Program-made: the position numbers and the translations under genes
Source of the DNA: Lithobates sylvaticus
Lineage: Eukaryota; Chordata; Amphibia; Anura; Ranidae
Assembly (NCBI GenBank): GCA_028564925.1
Contig: CM053031.1
Span: forward strand, 165,250,226-165,314,225
DNA length: 64,000 nucleotides
Direction of reading: 5' to 3'
The notes under the pieces: generated by a model
Databases searched by the model: none
The model's input: only the letters and a program-made list of their open reading frames with translations
What the model was told of the DNA's origin: nothing
Shown here: positions 40,101-52,745 of the stretch, one piece after another
How positions within the stretch are numbered: position 1 is the first letter of the stretch
How the letters are laid out: every line of letters begins with the position of its first letter

Positions 40101-41040
40101 ATGGGTCTCCTGGAGCTGGAGAGTTGAGATCTCTGGGGAGGAACTAATTTCTGTGGTGAAAGGTCCACCTCCAGCTAGTGTGGAATCTCCACCGGGGGAA
40201 CTCTCAGGAAGGAGAACAGATCATGGAGTTTAACCGGCTAATGTAGGCAGAAAGTTATGCTGGCTTTATGGATCAGGAGGTAAAATGGGTATACTCGTAT
40301 ATATAAGAGGCATCTACACTGCTCAGTATGCACAGCAGAGATCTAAGTCCATTTGCAATGTGCACCATTAAAGGTCTGGCAGAAGGGTGATCTCAGCTCC
40401 ATCAAGGTTTAACCAAAGCCTGGCACATCATTTCTTCTTTGATTCAATAGAAGTAGACCCTTCACAGGTCATCTCTGGGTTTTGCCCAGTTAGGTCTGAC
40501 AGGACCCAGCCTATGAAACCTATCCAGTCATAGAGCAATGGATGATCGTTTGTCTAATAGGTATTGAGGATACCTGTCACTGTCGCCATAAGATCAGCAC
40601 CAGGGGCTGCCTTGGGAATGCCCTGATGTCAATGTTGTTTTGGTAAATCTTGTTCTCTAAGTCACCTATTGTATGTGAAGTTGAGTCTATTGAAATTGTC
40701 TGTGACTTTCATCCTGTCTCTTCTCTAGGGGCATCCCTCACTGCTCCAATGAGGAGTAGGCTAAAGCTTATTGAACATAATGTCTGTAGGTCTTTGAGAA
40801 TGTTAGCCAGCATTCCTGAGAGCAGATTAAATTGATGTGGTTATGTAGGGAGTGATTAAAGGATGTGGGTCCTTACATGATAGGGCAAGTGATGCAGCAG
40901 CTGCCTGTGAATCTTCAGTCTGGTTCTGAGGGGTGGCCATTTGATGAATTCCAGTGATAGTACTTTTTGTCCCATTGTCCCAGTGTTTTGTACTGCAGGT
41001 AGTTCTGTTGCTTGACTTAGGGTTGCATGCAGGGTATGCA
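37190..41040 (-). mobile_element. Old L1 LINE fragment, minus strand
   Basis: The minus strand near 37224-37600 reads reverse transcriptase: a QGCPL-like word in the adjoining frame, then FVLSVESV and the catalytic ISAYADDL, then KSEAMEV. The sequence runs leftward from the reverse transcriptase, so the 3' part of ORF2 and the 3' UTR are missing. Upstream parts, much decayed, run to about 41.0 kb, with ORF1-like sequence near 40.4-40.8 kb. A hAT-like element interrupts it at 37819-38906. The limit at the 41-kb side is approximate. Confidence 0.65.
37819..38906. mobile_element. hAT-like non-autonomous element
   Basis: The octamer CTGGTAAG occurs on both sides (37811-37818 and 38907-38914). 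Inverted ends match: CAGGGCTCAAGTC on the left, and CAGGGGTCAAGTC as the reverse complement of the right end (12 of 13). The 8-bp duplication and CAGGG start are typical of hAT elements. The 1.1-kb interior has no transposase frame. Confidence 0.88.
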
Positions 41041-41105
41041 GCAGATCAGACTGAGATCAGGGTTACATAGTTACATAGTTCACATAGTTGCATAGTTCAA
41101 TCACC
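41041..41105 (-). repeat. CR1-type tail stub
   Basis: Repeats of the 8-mer acatagtt (acatagttacatagttcacatag) followed by ttcaatcaccc. The same 8-mers end the CR1 copies at 43001 and 54881, so this is probably a severely 5'-truncated CR1. Confidence 0.5.
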
Positions 41106-42735
41106 CTGACATCAGGGTATGGGGAAAGACTATGTGAAAATGTTTTTTGCAAAGCGAAGATTCATACATGGAAAAACAACCAAGCAGATTTGTAACAAGG
41201 CTGATTTTTATTTCTCTTTACTTTGTTGAATGTGTGTGAATATTCATTATGCTGTCTTCAAGTATGCTATTTTGTAAATGACCCAAAAAAACGGTAACAA
41301 GTGAAACAAAATATTATGACTTTGACATAGCTTAGTATATAGGACCTCACAAGAACAGCATACAGTACATATGAAAGTATAATGATTTTGGCACTTTTAT
41401 ATTGTTTGAAACAACATGGCAGAAGCTTGGAATATTCAGCAAGGCATTGCAAAGTGCAAAAACCCATAGCAACAAATCAGATTTCAGTTTATTAAAATGT
41501 GTTAAAATGTATGTCAGGGTAAATTAAAGAAAAAACATACATAGTACATCTCTGCAAATGCATGCAAATGTCATATTTTAACCATTTAAAGACCCTGAAA
41601 ATACAGAAAGATAGCTATTGCTCTGTCAGAATTGCACTGTGCCCCTAAGTCCTGTTGTGGGCTAACAATAAACAGCATATTTGTGGACAGAGTAGTGTCA
41701 ACCCTGCACAGTTTTCTTTTGCCAATCTACTCACATCCACCCACTCTCCTACCTCCATAACATAGAAACATCAGTCTGTAGATCCAAAGCAAAGAACTAG
41801 CAGAGTTAAATACTCTCCTTGGTATAACAGTAGGTAAGTAGTGTGCAAACAACACAGGACAGTCCTGAATTTCTCATATGAAAAGAATTGTTTTGCACTT
41901 ATCAAATAGATATAACAAAATTATTTGAATGGTATAATCAAGAGAGCCAAAATAAGGAAAATAACAGTTCATTACTACGTTTTACATACACTTTAAGAAA
42001 TACCTGCTTGCACTTTGCACTGCTTTATAGTACAGTAGTATAGTTATTAGTACTCTTACTGTATTTTCAAGTAATAACATCACTAACCATTTTAGATAAT
42101 GAGTGGTAGTTTCAAAAATCATGAACTCTTTCTGTCATTTCTTTAGTAAAGTTTGTTTGATCAATATGGTCTTTGCTGTGAGAAAAAAGTAATATATAAC
42201 ACAGACACTGTTGAGCTTGCCACATTTTGGGAAACAGTTTATTATAAAACATGGTTATAAACAATGAATATATCAGTGGGTTTAGTGTGGAAAATGCAAT
42301 TATCTTATTCATGATATTCATAATGTGTGGTGTTACAAGTAATAGTTTAATACTAAAAGGGAAAACTTAGTGACTGACATACCACAGATACCAAATTTGT
42401 ACTAAATGTACTAAATTATTATTCTTTCATTACAGTTTTGGATGCGTTATGGTCATACACGGTATAAATTGAATTAAAATAAGACAGTGAAAAAAATGGG
42501 AGAAGTTTAGAACCATGCAAATAAATGATCTATCATTCCTTATTTGATTACATACATTTCTGGCATGTATGAATGTTAAAACCTTAGCTAGGTCACAAAT
42601 TTTCACATTAGATGATGACAATGGTTCTATTGTGTTATGTACAGTTATGAATGGAGAAAAAAATTAATTAATTAAGAGAAGTACGAAATTACTATACAGC
42701 CCTGAGTAATCATTAGCAAGGGGCTAGAATAATAA

Positions 42736-42770
<35 letters not shown>

Positions 42771-43000
42771 CACAGACCCCTAATGCTACATAAATGTATA
42801 TATGTCAAGACACAAACTGAATCCAAGTTTCACAGATTTAAAGATAACTATCCACTTTAATTAAAGTGTAGCACTGATCTTGACCAGAGTAAATGTACAA
42901 CGGGTTTATCCCCCTTCCCTGAAATACGCATCCTCTCCTCAGTTGTAAAAATTACTGATAATTGTACCAAATAGTGTGTGATATGGTGACTCATATACTT
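41106..43000. other. AT-rich DNA with no gene seen
   Basis: No conserved frame, transposon end or RNA fold could be recognised. A short (TA)n tract lies at 42737-42770. Confidence 0.5.
42737..42770. repeat. (TA)n microsatellite
   Basis: About 34 bp of TA repeat interrupted once by tg. Confidence 0.9.
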
Positions 43001-43830
43001 ACATAGTTTACATGGTTGATAAGGTTGAATAAACACTCCAGTCCATTCAGTTTAACTTGTGTGTGTGTATTATGTCTCTACCTCTTCCTATATCCCTGTA
43101 TATTGTGTTCAATAAGATGCCCATCTAATGCCCCATACACACGGTCGGAAATTCTGACGTAATTTCCGACGGAAAAAGTTTGAGAGCTGGATCTAAAATT
43201 TTCCGACAACAAGATCCGATCGGACTTTTTCCGATCGTGTGTATAGAATGCCACGCATGATCAGAAATTTTTTGGAGACAAAAGCTATTGGCTACTGGCC
43301 TCTACATAGTCCCGTCGTACATTTTGTACATCACCTCATTCCGAACGATCGGATTTTCTGACAACTTTGTGCGACGGTGTGTATGCAAGACAAGTTTCGG
43401 CCAAAATCCGTCAGAAAAAATCTGACAGATTTTGTGGTCAGAATGTCCGACCGTGTGTATGGGGCATAAGAGTTTTTTTTTTATTAGTTACATTTCCTGC
43501 TGAAACCACAAATTGTGGAATGGAGTTCAACATCCTTACTGCACTAATAGTAAAAAAAAAATTTTACGCAATTTAAGGTTGAACCGCTTCTCGTCCAATT
43601 AGTTGAGTCGCCCTGTGTCTTCTTGAGTGACATGATATGAATAGTTTCCTCCCAATGCAGGAAGCACCATTAAAATATTTGTATATAATTATTATATCCC
43701 CTCTTAAATGTCACTTCTCCAGGAAGAGTAAGTTTGATTGTAATTGTTCCTCATAACTGAGCTCTTCCAGCCCATCTATTAGTTTTGTTGCTCTTCTCTG
43801 GACTCTCTCAAGTTCCAGCACATACCTTCT
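43001..43830 (-). mobile_element. CR1-like LINE 3' end, split by a MITE
   Basis: It has the same layout as the CR1 copy at 54881. The 8-mer tail is at the left, then the reverse complement of a C-terminal ORF2 region with the word order found there (gaattccacatcctt-like, atatcccctctt, ttgctcttctctggac). It is more decayed than that copy. The Harbinger MITE 43129-43466 lies inside it. Confidence 0.65.
43129..43466. mobile_element. Harbinger-type MITE, TAA target duplication
   Basis: 338 bp with inverted ends TGCCCCATACACACGGTCGG. The right end is its near-perfect reverse complement. TAA lies on both sides (43126-43128 and 43467-43469), as for PIF/Harbinger elements. Internal inverted words (gatcggactttttccgatc) suggest a foldback. 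It is non-coding. Confidence 0.9.
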
Positions 43831-44989
43831 AATATACTGCCATTCTGCTTAGTTTTCTGTACACCTGTAAATAGTTGCTATCCTGCAGGACACTGAGGAT
43901 GCAATGCAAGGGTCAAACTCACAGTCATCAAATCCAAAACCAAGAGAGAGCACACTGCTCCAGGCTGACTGCGTGCTCACCTCCGTCCACAATAGATAAA
44001 AAACAAAATGGTCGCGTACCGGAGCTGCTTAATGATAATCTTTGTTTTTTATCTAAACTCAGTCATTACTGCTTTATGGAGGTCCAACAGCTTCTATGAA
44101 TAGGTGACTTACATGGTCAGATGGTCAGATCAGAAAGTCTTCCCACACACACAAAACAGGAATACCAGCTAATGCATCTACCCGGTCCTGCTCCAGCCAG
44201 ATAAGCTATTTTGGTGACTCCTGTGACTCGTCATCACTACTAACATTTAGCACTTTTTAAATAAATCTACATGCAAAAATGGCTGTCGACAAGTGCAATG
44301 ATTTTGAACAGTCTTGCGAGAGGTTTGAAGGTGCACAAACATGCTCACTTGGAAAGTACTTGCTTCCTTTAAAATTAGTGGAGCTGCAGTTATAAGCCTG
44401 AACCTTACAATCAGTTAAGCAAAAAAAAAAAACACTTAAGAATTACTTTTGGTGTTTTAGATTATTAACATAAGAAAACGTAAGCAATTTATCTCATTCT
44501 CAAGGGTGAGAAAAAGCATGTTTGCTTTTAATCATTTTTATTAAAAAGTGTTGTATTAGGAACTTTCTTTACTTAATAGAGGACTAGGTATAGAGGTGAT
44601 CATCCACCTTCAATGCTTATATACTCATACTGGACCAACAATAAAGGATCTCATGACTGTTACTGCCTTGCCTACCAATGCAGATTTAATCAGAATAAAT
44701 AGGTTCTTTAAATCAAGGTTTTCAGTGCATATGTCATAATTTTTTTGTGGCCAGCATCTGTGATAATTTACATTCTAGATGCTTCTGAAAGATAGGATGT
44801 GTATGGGGAGGGGAACCCTACACTTTGCTACACTTTGTTAATCCCCATTGCATGTAGAAATAACTTATCCAGGTTATTGCAGTGGAGAAGGTTTGACTAC
44901 TACCCATGCATTTCAGTAATTTAAAATGTTATACAACAAGATGAAGATATACTTTGTCTATGTTTAAAGCTGACTTTCGGAAAGATATT

Positions 44990-45027
<38 letters not shown>

Positions 45028-45432
45028 TGAACAAGGTTAAATATTTATACAAATAAATAAATAAATAAATTTGAACACAGCTAGTGTTAAAAGTGTTTAA
45101 AACTCTTTTAACCACATTTATTAAACAAAATGAAAATTCCCTTTGCAAAATTAAAATTCCCTTTGCAAAATGAACATGCTTTATTCCCTTAGTAAGCCAA
45201 CCATGCTGCCTCCAAATATAATACAGCTTACAATTTATTGTGGATAAAAAAAAACACAATTGGTGGCTACAAAATAAATATCAAGTAAAAATAAACAAAC
45301 TATTATAACAATAGGGCAAATTCTACAATTCAAGACGGTTTTTCTACACTTCGAGGAAAAAGACATTCTTTCAAGGACAGTGAGAGTGAGTACATTTTGG
45401 ACAGAGAGGGTTCCCAAGAGATGTGAAAGAGG
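43831..45432. other. No gene seen; simple repeats
   Basis: Unassigned sequence containing a (CA)n tract at 44993-45024 and an (AATA)n tract at about 45053-45070. No recognisable frame is present on either strand. The open frame on the minus strand over the (CA)n tract is a repeat by-product. Confidence 0.5.
44993..45024. repeat. (CA)16 microsatellite
   Basis: 32 bp of uninterrupted CA repeat. Confidence 0.95.
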
Positions 45433-45820
45433 CTTTGTTAAAGTAGATAAAAAATATACACAATTGTGGATAATTGGTGCGCTAAATCAACCTTCATAAA
45501 TAAAATCGGTAGCCTTTGAATAAATGAAATAAACAGTGTTGCTCCTGTGCAGTGCTGTGTATAAAATGAGTGAATAAATATATATATATTATATATTATA
45601 CTTCTTTTGTAGTGCACAATTCAAATAATGTGCATACTTCCTTAAAATGACTAATATGCTTAATTGCTGCGATAGGAACTAAATAAATAAATACATGTGT
45701 GAAATAAAATTCTGTGCCGTGTTCAAAACATGTGTATATAAATAATGTATAAAAAAGTGTGTGTTGATCTGTATCTGTTAAGAATACTCCAACCAAAATC
45801 GCATGAGATCCACACACTAA

Positions 45821-48229
45821 TGCCTCGTACACACGTAGGGACTTTTGCCGGCGGACCTAGTCCAGCGGACAATCCCGCGGGACTTTCCGGCTAGGTCCGC
45901 TGGACTTTCCGAGGGTGTGGACTTGCCCACACACGCACGGACTTCTCCAGCGGATAATCCGCCGGCCAAAAGTCCGCGGGACTTTTGAAAATGAACGGAC
46001 TTGCCCACACACGGAGCAGTCCGTTCATTTCGAACGTAACTTCAGGTTACGTAGCTAGCGTAGGCAGTAAATGCCGCCGCGCTAGCTCCGCAAGCTGGCA
46101 TGGATTTAAAGGGAATCCCCACGCCGAAAAAACGGCGTGGGGGTTCCCCCCAAATCCATGTCAGACCCTCATCCGAGCACGCAGCCTGGCAGGCCAGGAA
46201 AGGGGTGGGGACGAACGAGCGCCCCCCCCCCTCCTGAGCCGTACCAGGCCGCGTGCCCTCAACATGGGGGGTGCCCTGGGGAAAGGGGGGCCGTGCGGCC
46301 CCCCCACCCCAAAGCACCTTGTCCCCATGTTGATGAGGACAAGGGCCTCTTCCCGACAACCCTGGCCGTTGGTTGTCGGGGTCTGCGGGCGGGGGCTTAT
46401 CGGAATCTGGGAGCCCCCTTTAATAAGGGGGCCCCCAGATACCGGCCCCCCACCCTATGTGAATGAGTATGGGGTACGATGTACCCCTACCCATTCACCT
46501 AAGGTGTAAAGTACAAAAACACACACACTTTTGAAAAAATATTTTATTGCACTGCTCCGGGGGTCTTCTTCCGTCTTGGGGGTCTTCTCGCTGGACTCCT
46601 CCGCTCTCTTCTGCTCTTTTACCTAGCTCTTTCACGAGGGGAGGAGTCCGGCTACCTTCTTCGTCGTCGCCGCCGTCGTCTGGGGGTCTCGATCCGCCTT
46701 CGGGGGTCTTCCGGGGGTCTCTTCTGTTCTTGCGGCGGTCGTCGTCTTCCGCGCCGCCGGCGCCTTCTCCTTCTTCTTGTCCTTCTTGTTCTTCTTCTTC
46801 TTCCGATGTTGACCCGACGCTCTCTCTGCCCGGAATGCCTGTGCCGATCTGCGCTCGGACTTATATAGGGACATGGGGGACAGGGTCACATGCACATGTC
46901 ACATGGTGACCCCGCCCCCTTGTGTTGTCACAGTCCCGGAGGATGCTGGGACTGTGACATCGCAAGGGGGCGGGGTCACCATGTGACATGAACATGTGAC
47001 CCTGTCCCCCATGTCCCTATATAAGTCCGAGCGCAGATCGGCACAGGCATTCCGGGCAGAGACAGCGACGGGTCAACATCGGAAGAAGAAGAAGAACAAG
47101 AAGGACAAGACGAAGGAGAAGGCGCCGGCGGCGCGGAAGACGACGACCGCCGCAAGAACAGAAGAGACCCCCGGAAGACCCCCGAAGGCGGATCGAGACC
47201 CCCAGACGACGGCGGCGACGACGAAGAAGGTAGCCGGACTCCCCTCGCTCGGTAAAAGAGCTTGGTAAATGGCGGGGGAGTCCGGCGAGAAGACCCCCAA
47301 GACGGAAGAAGACCCCCGAAGGCGGATCGAGACCCCCAGACGGCGGCGACGACGAAGAAGGTAGCCGGACTTCCCCCGCTCGGTAAAAGAGCTTGGTAAA
47401 TGGCGGGGGAGTCCGGCGAGAAGACCCCCAAGACGGAAGAAGACCCCCGGAGCAGTGCAATAAACTATTTTTTCAAAAGTGTGGGTGTTTTTTTTTACTT
47501 TACATTTTACACCTTAGGTGAATGGGTAGGGGTACATCGTACCCCATACTCATTCACATAGGGTGGGGGGCCGGTATCTGGGGGGCCCCTTATTAAAGGG
47601 GGCTCCCAGATTCCGATAAGCCCCCGCCCGCAGACCCCGACAACCAACGGCCAGGGTTGTCGGGAAGAGGCCCTTGTCCTCATCAACATGGGGACAAGGT
47701 GCTTTGGGGTGGGGGGGCCGCACGGCCCCCCTTTCCCCAGGGCACCCCCCATGTTGAGGGCACGCGGCCTGGTACGGCTCAGGGGGGGGCGCTCGTTCGT
47801 CCCCACCCCTTTCCTGGCCTGCCAGGCTGCGTGCTCGGATGAGGGTCTGACATGGATTTGGGGGGAACCCCCACGCCGTTTTTTCGGCGTGGGGAGTCCC
47901 TTTAAATCCATGCCAGGTCACGGAGCTAGCGCGGCGGCATTTACTGCCTACGCTAGCTACGTAACCTGAAGTCACGTGCTAAATGAACGGACTTGCCGAT
48001 GAGCGGCAAGTCCGTTCATTTCAAAAGTCCCGCGGACTTGCCCACTAACGGCGGGATTATCCGCTGGACTGCCAAGTCCAGCGGATAATTTGAAAACAAA
48101 ACTTCAAACTTTAGTCCGCCGTACTTTGGCGCCAAAAAGTCCGCCGGCGCCCACACACGAGGGGATTATCCGCTGGACTTCAGTCCAGAGGATAATCCCG
48201 CGGGATTGTCCCTTCGTGTGTACGCGGCA
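45821..48229. mobile_element. 2.4-kb foldback Harbinger-type transposon
   Basis: The ends are TGCCTCGTACACACG and the reverse complement of CGTGTGTACGCGGCA, with TAA duplicated at 45818-45820 and 48230-48232. The right Penelope arm shows the uninterrupted sequence (cacactaagagata, read in reverse at about 54005-54018), so the insertion point is certain. Arms of about 1.1 kb are near-perfect inverted copies around a centre at about 46944. The outer 250 bp of each arm repeats short words such as gtccagcggataatcc, a likely transposase-binding cluster. Open frames inside (Lys/Arg-rich or Pro/Ser-rich) appear in mirrored pairs and look like by-products of GC-rich foldback DNA. No DDE transposase is seen. 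Confidence 0.9.
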
Positions 48230-49479
48230 TAAGAGATAGGATAGATCGATAAAATAAACAGATGACCAATTAATCACTAATGACGTATACCATACAGGTG
48301 TTCATGAATAATTGGGTCAATAGCAAAACCAGAGACAATAGCAAAAAAAATAAAAAATTATATATGATGACACTGATAAATATTTTGCAGTAATTTGTGT
48401 GTTCAACATTAGTCTCTCAAACCCGCTGGTTTTCAATTATATAAAGCTTCCTAGTGAGTGTTACTCTTTGTGGCGCTCCTCTTTTCCTCCAATAATTGTG
48501 TTCTCTCTGCCGGCTTGATCCTCATATAGCTCATACAGATACAATAAAGGGGATTAAGAAAAAAGATATCATAGCGCAACACTTTGTGACTAGTTCATAA
48601 ATATTTATGAAACTATAGCCATTCCACTCACATGTACCCAGCTTGTGTTAAAGCAAGTGTTGAAACAGTCAGGCTTGGGCTGACAGCCCTGCTCCTCCTC
48701 ACTGAACCTCCTGTGTCTAATCCAAACACTCGAGGCAACGTCACTGGCTCCTCCTCCTGATGCGTTGCGTCACAGGTCACGTGACTTTTTCAAGGGAATG
48801 AGTCCTGTGATCAGTGTGGAGGTTTTTATAGCGTACCATAGTGACATCAGTTTCTTTTTGCATCATTCCATTTCACACTCAGGTAGGTTGGGCACATATG
48901 TGAGTACATGTTGTAACATCTCAATCACATTTACAGAGCAATTTACAGAGCAATGCCATTATGTTCTATGCTAACCTGATATTCATTATGATGCGGATAA
49001 GAACGGGAGGTTTAAAATCTGTATGCTGCCGATTCATATTTATACTAAAACAAAATTCTTTAATAAAAAATATGGGATAATAGTTAAAGTTTAAAAACAC
49101 TTAGTGTGTATACATAGACCTTATTTTTTACTATTCTAGTGGAGATCCCGCATTCGGGGGCACCTCCGCACTTCTGTGGTGCTGTGGATTAAAGAGGATA
49201 TATATGCATTTATATACTGATTTTGCCTTGGTGCGGACAGATCAAATTTTTTAAACCAGTTTTTTCAGTAAGGCACCTATATACAAACTTTTCTTTGTGA
49301 GTACTTCAAAAAACCATATGATATTGCAATCATAAATATCCATTCAATAGAAATATATAAATAAGGTAAAAACGGAAGAGTATACCTAAAAATATGTAAT
49401 GCATACATTACAGAGACTAATATAATGAATAGTGGGATATAGGAGTGGTAATAAGAGTAAAAATAAAAATTGTATAAAA

Positions 49480-49745
49480 ATTTAAAAAATGTAATGAAAA
49501 AATGGGGAGAAAAGGATGGAAAAATTTGAAATAAATAAAAATAAATAAAGTTTAAATAAAATAAAGATAAAAATAAAAATAAATAAAAATAATGAAAATA
49601 AATAGAATGAAAATAAATAGAATGAAAATCAAATAAAAATAAAAATAAATAAAAATAAATAAATAATAAAAATAAATATAAAAATAGATAAAAATATAAA
49701 TAAATATAAAAATTTAAAGAATAAAAAATAGAAATAAAGCAAGAT
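49480..49745. repeat. AT-rich AAATAAAA simple repeat, left Penelope arm
   Basis: About 265 bp of AAATAAAA/AATAAAAAT variants. The reverse complement lies at about 52545-52745 in the other arm, so the tract belongs to the element. Confidence 0.85.
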
Positions 49746-49836
49746 GCAAATACAAATAGATATAAACAAATTAAGAACTCCTGTTTCCTGACTTAAAAAG
49801 ATCACTATCAATTATTGGATAAATTCTAAATATAGA

Positions 49837-50708
49837 TTAAAAATCAGATATGAAGCAATTAAGATCAAAATCAATGTTTAGACCTACCGAAGTGAAACTA
49901 TTGCTTTCATATATCCATTTAGATTCACTCTTGCTCAGCTCCCTTACTTTGTTGCTGCCACTCCAGTGGGGTTTATATTTTTCGATTGCCCAAAATTTCA
50001 TTTCACTTGGATTTTTATTATGGCAATTGTGCAAAGTGCCAGGATACACTATGTTTTGGAATTCCAGCTTTAATATTTTGTACATGTTCTCTCAATCTCT
50101 TCCATAGTGGTCGTTTTGTTCTGCCAACATACTGCAGGGAACATGTACATTCGAGCATATACACCACTCCTTCAGTTCTACACGATATAAATAATTTTAT
50201 TTCGTATTCCTTTTTGGTTGTTGATATGCATTTATTGCACTTTTGCCCTTTTTGTTTTGTGTTTCTGCATGCATAACATTGTTTGCATGGATAGAAACCT
50301 TTTCCTTGAAAAAATGAACCATTTTGATTTATCTTAGGTGGATCTGGAACATTTTTTTACCAGTATATCTCTTAGGGTTGGAGCTTTGCGATATATAAAT
50401 CTTGGGTGTTTTGGTAGTATTTTGTTCCATTGATTATCTGCTTGTAGGAGTGACCAGTGTTTCCTAATTATGCCTTCAATTTTTTTATGTTGGATACTGT
50501 AGTTAAAAATCATCAGTATTTCTCCAAAATCATTTTTCTTACGGATTTTATCCTTTATTATGGATTCCCTTGGTACTTCCAACACTTCCTTTATTTTTTC
50601 TTGTATGAAGTCCTCACTGTATCCTTTATCCATAAATTTTCTTCCAATTAGATTTGCTTGCTCAATATAATTTTCTTGGTTACTACAGTTTCGTCTTATT
50701 CGTATCAT
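49837..50708 (-). pseudogene. Penelope endonuclease region, left arm
   Basis: The minus strand reads, in pieces, the region after the reverse transcriptase (RRNCSNQENYIEQANLIGRK) and the GIY-YIG domain (VVYMLECTCSLQYVGRT near 50110-50190). The C-terminus NPSEMKFWAIEKYKPHW follows. It is a decayed second copy of the region in the right arm. Confidence 0.82.
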
Positions 50709-50890
50709 TTGTCCTTTCGGAATGTTTATAAGCCATGGGTCATAATGGCAGCTGTCTGTTCCAATTTCTTGACTTGGACATTACCATAGAAAAGGAATGT
50801 TTTTTCCTAAATCCATAAAAACCAAATGTAACACCCTGGCAGACCGATAATTAATGGTATACAATCGATAATGCAAGATTCGGGGAGTAT

Positions 50891-51658
50891 GTGGATAAAT
50901 TTTTTCAGCCACTAGTCCCCAAAACACAATCATACCTAAGAGACACTAAGCATTTACTACAGATTCTGGACAAAATTGAAATTTTAAACCAAGAAAAATA
51001 CCTCATAGCAACTGCAGATGTAACATCTCGGTATACGATTATAGACCACAGTGATGCGATAAAATCCACAAAATGGGCAATGGATAAATGGAGTGACTGT
51101 ATACCAAAACAAAAAAGGTTTATTCTCAGATGTCTGGCATTCGGAATGCAACACAATTATTTCTGGTACAATAAGGATTATTATAGACAATTAAATGGAA
51201 TAGGTATGAGAGCAAAATTTGCACCTAGTGTTGCAAATATCTTTATGTCAAACTGGGAAGAAGAAGCATTGTACTCCGAATACCCGCCAGAATTGATTTT
51301 ATTTAAACAATTCATAGATGACTGTATAGTCATATGGAAGGGAGACCAGGATAGCCTTGAAGATTTTTTTGCAAAATTGAATAATCAGAAAAATATAAAG
51401 CTCACCTTTGAAATTAGCAGTCACAGTATACAATTCCTTGACTTGGACATTACCATAGAAAAGGAAGGTTTTACAACAAAAACATTTTTTAAACCAGTAG
51501 TAGAAAGGAATAGCTACATCCCAACAGACAGCTGCCATTATGACCCATGGCTTATAAACATTCCGAAAGGACAAATGATACAAATAAGACGAAACTGTAG
51601 TAACCAAGAAAATTATATTGAGCAAGCAAATCTAATTGGAAGAAAATTTATTGATTAA
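50891..51658 (+). pseudogene. Penelope reverse transcriptase core
   Basis: A 255-codon frame with Penelope reverse transcriptase motifs: ATADVTSRYTIIDH (motif A), MRAKFAPSVANIFMSNWE (motif B), LFKQFIDDCIVIW (motif C, with FIDD as catalytic core), and FEISSHSIQFLDLDITI (motif D/E). The enzyme is related to telomerase reverse transcriptase and primes from nicked DNA. The frame is a fragment of a decayed element. Only the right arm has it. Confidence 0.88.
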
Positions 51659-52115
51659 AGGATACAGTGAGGACTTCATACAAGAAAAAATAAAGGAAGT
51701 GTTGGAAGTACCAAGGGAATCCATAATAAAGGATAAAATCCGGAAGAAAAATGATTTTGGAGAATGATGATTTTTAACTATAGTATCCAACATAAAAAAA
51801 ATTGAAGGCATAATTAGGAAACACTAATCACTCCTACAAGCAGATAATCAACTGAACAAAATACTACCAAAACACCCAAGATTTATATATTGCAAAGCTC
51901 CAATCCTAAGAGATATACTGGTAAAAAATGTTCCAGATCCACCTAAGATAAATCAAAATGTCTAATTTTTTCAAGGAAAAGGTTTCTATCCATGCAAACA
52001 ATGTTATGCATGCAGAAACACAAAACAAAAAGGGCAAAAGTCCAATAAATTCATATTAACAACAACCAAAAAGGAATACAAAATAAAATAATTTATATCG
52101 TGTAGAACTGAAGGA

Positions 52116-52445
52116 GTGGTGTATATGCTCGAATGTACATGTTCCCTGCAGTATGTTGGCAGAACAAAACGACCACTATGGAAGAGATTGAGAGAACATG
52201 TACAAAATATTAAAGCTGGATTTCCAAAACATAGTGTATCCCGTCACTTTGCACAATGCCATAATAAAAATCCAAGTGAAATGAAATTTTGGGCAATCAA
52301 AAAATATAAACCCCACTGGAGGGGCAGCAACAAAGTAAGGGAGCTGAGCAAGAGTGAATCTAAATGGATATATGGAATCAATAGTTTCACTCCGGCAGGT
52401 CTAAACATTGATTTTGATCTTAATTGCTTCATATCTAATTTTTAA
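52116..52445 (+). pseudogene. Penelope GIY-YIG endonuclease, right arm
   Basis: A 109-codon frame opening VYMLECTCSLQYVGRTKRP, the GIY-YIG signature with the Cys pair typical of Penelope. LREHVQNIKAG and SVSRHFAQCHNKNPSEMKFW follow, and the frame ends at a stop before the AT-rich terminus. The domain nicks target DNA in live relatives. The element around it is decayed. Confidence 0.9.
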
Positions 52446-52544
52446 TCTATATTTTGAATTTATCCAATAATTGATAGTGATCTTTTCAAGTCAGGAAAAA
52501 GGAGTTCTTAATTTGTTTATATCTATTTGTATTTGCATCTTGCT

Positions 52545-52745
52545 TTATTTCTATTTTTTATTCTTTTAATTTTTATATTTATTTTTATCTTTTTTTATAT
52601 TTTTATTATTTATTTATTTTTATTTATTTTTATTTTTATTTTCATTCTATTTATTTATATTTTATTATTTTTAATTATTTTTATTTTTATCTTTATTTTA
52701 TTTTAATTTTATTTATTTTTATTTATTTCAAATTTTTCCATCCTT
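52545..52745. repeat. AT-rich TTTATTTTT simple repeat, right Penelope arm
   Basis: Reverse-complement counterpart of the tract at 49480-49745. Confidence 0.85.

Noticed and set aside
46042-47975. Pro/Ser-rich and Lys/Arg-rich frames of 85-174 codons
   Set aside because: They occur as mirrored pairs in the two arms of a GC-rich foldback element and show no known domain. GC-rich inverted DNA explains them.
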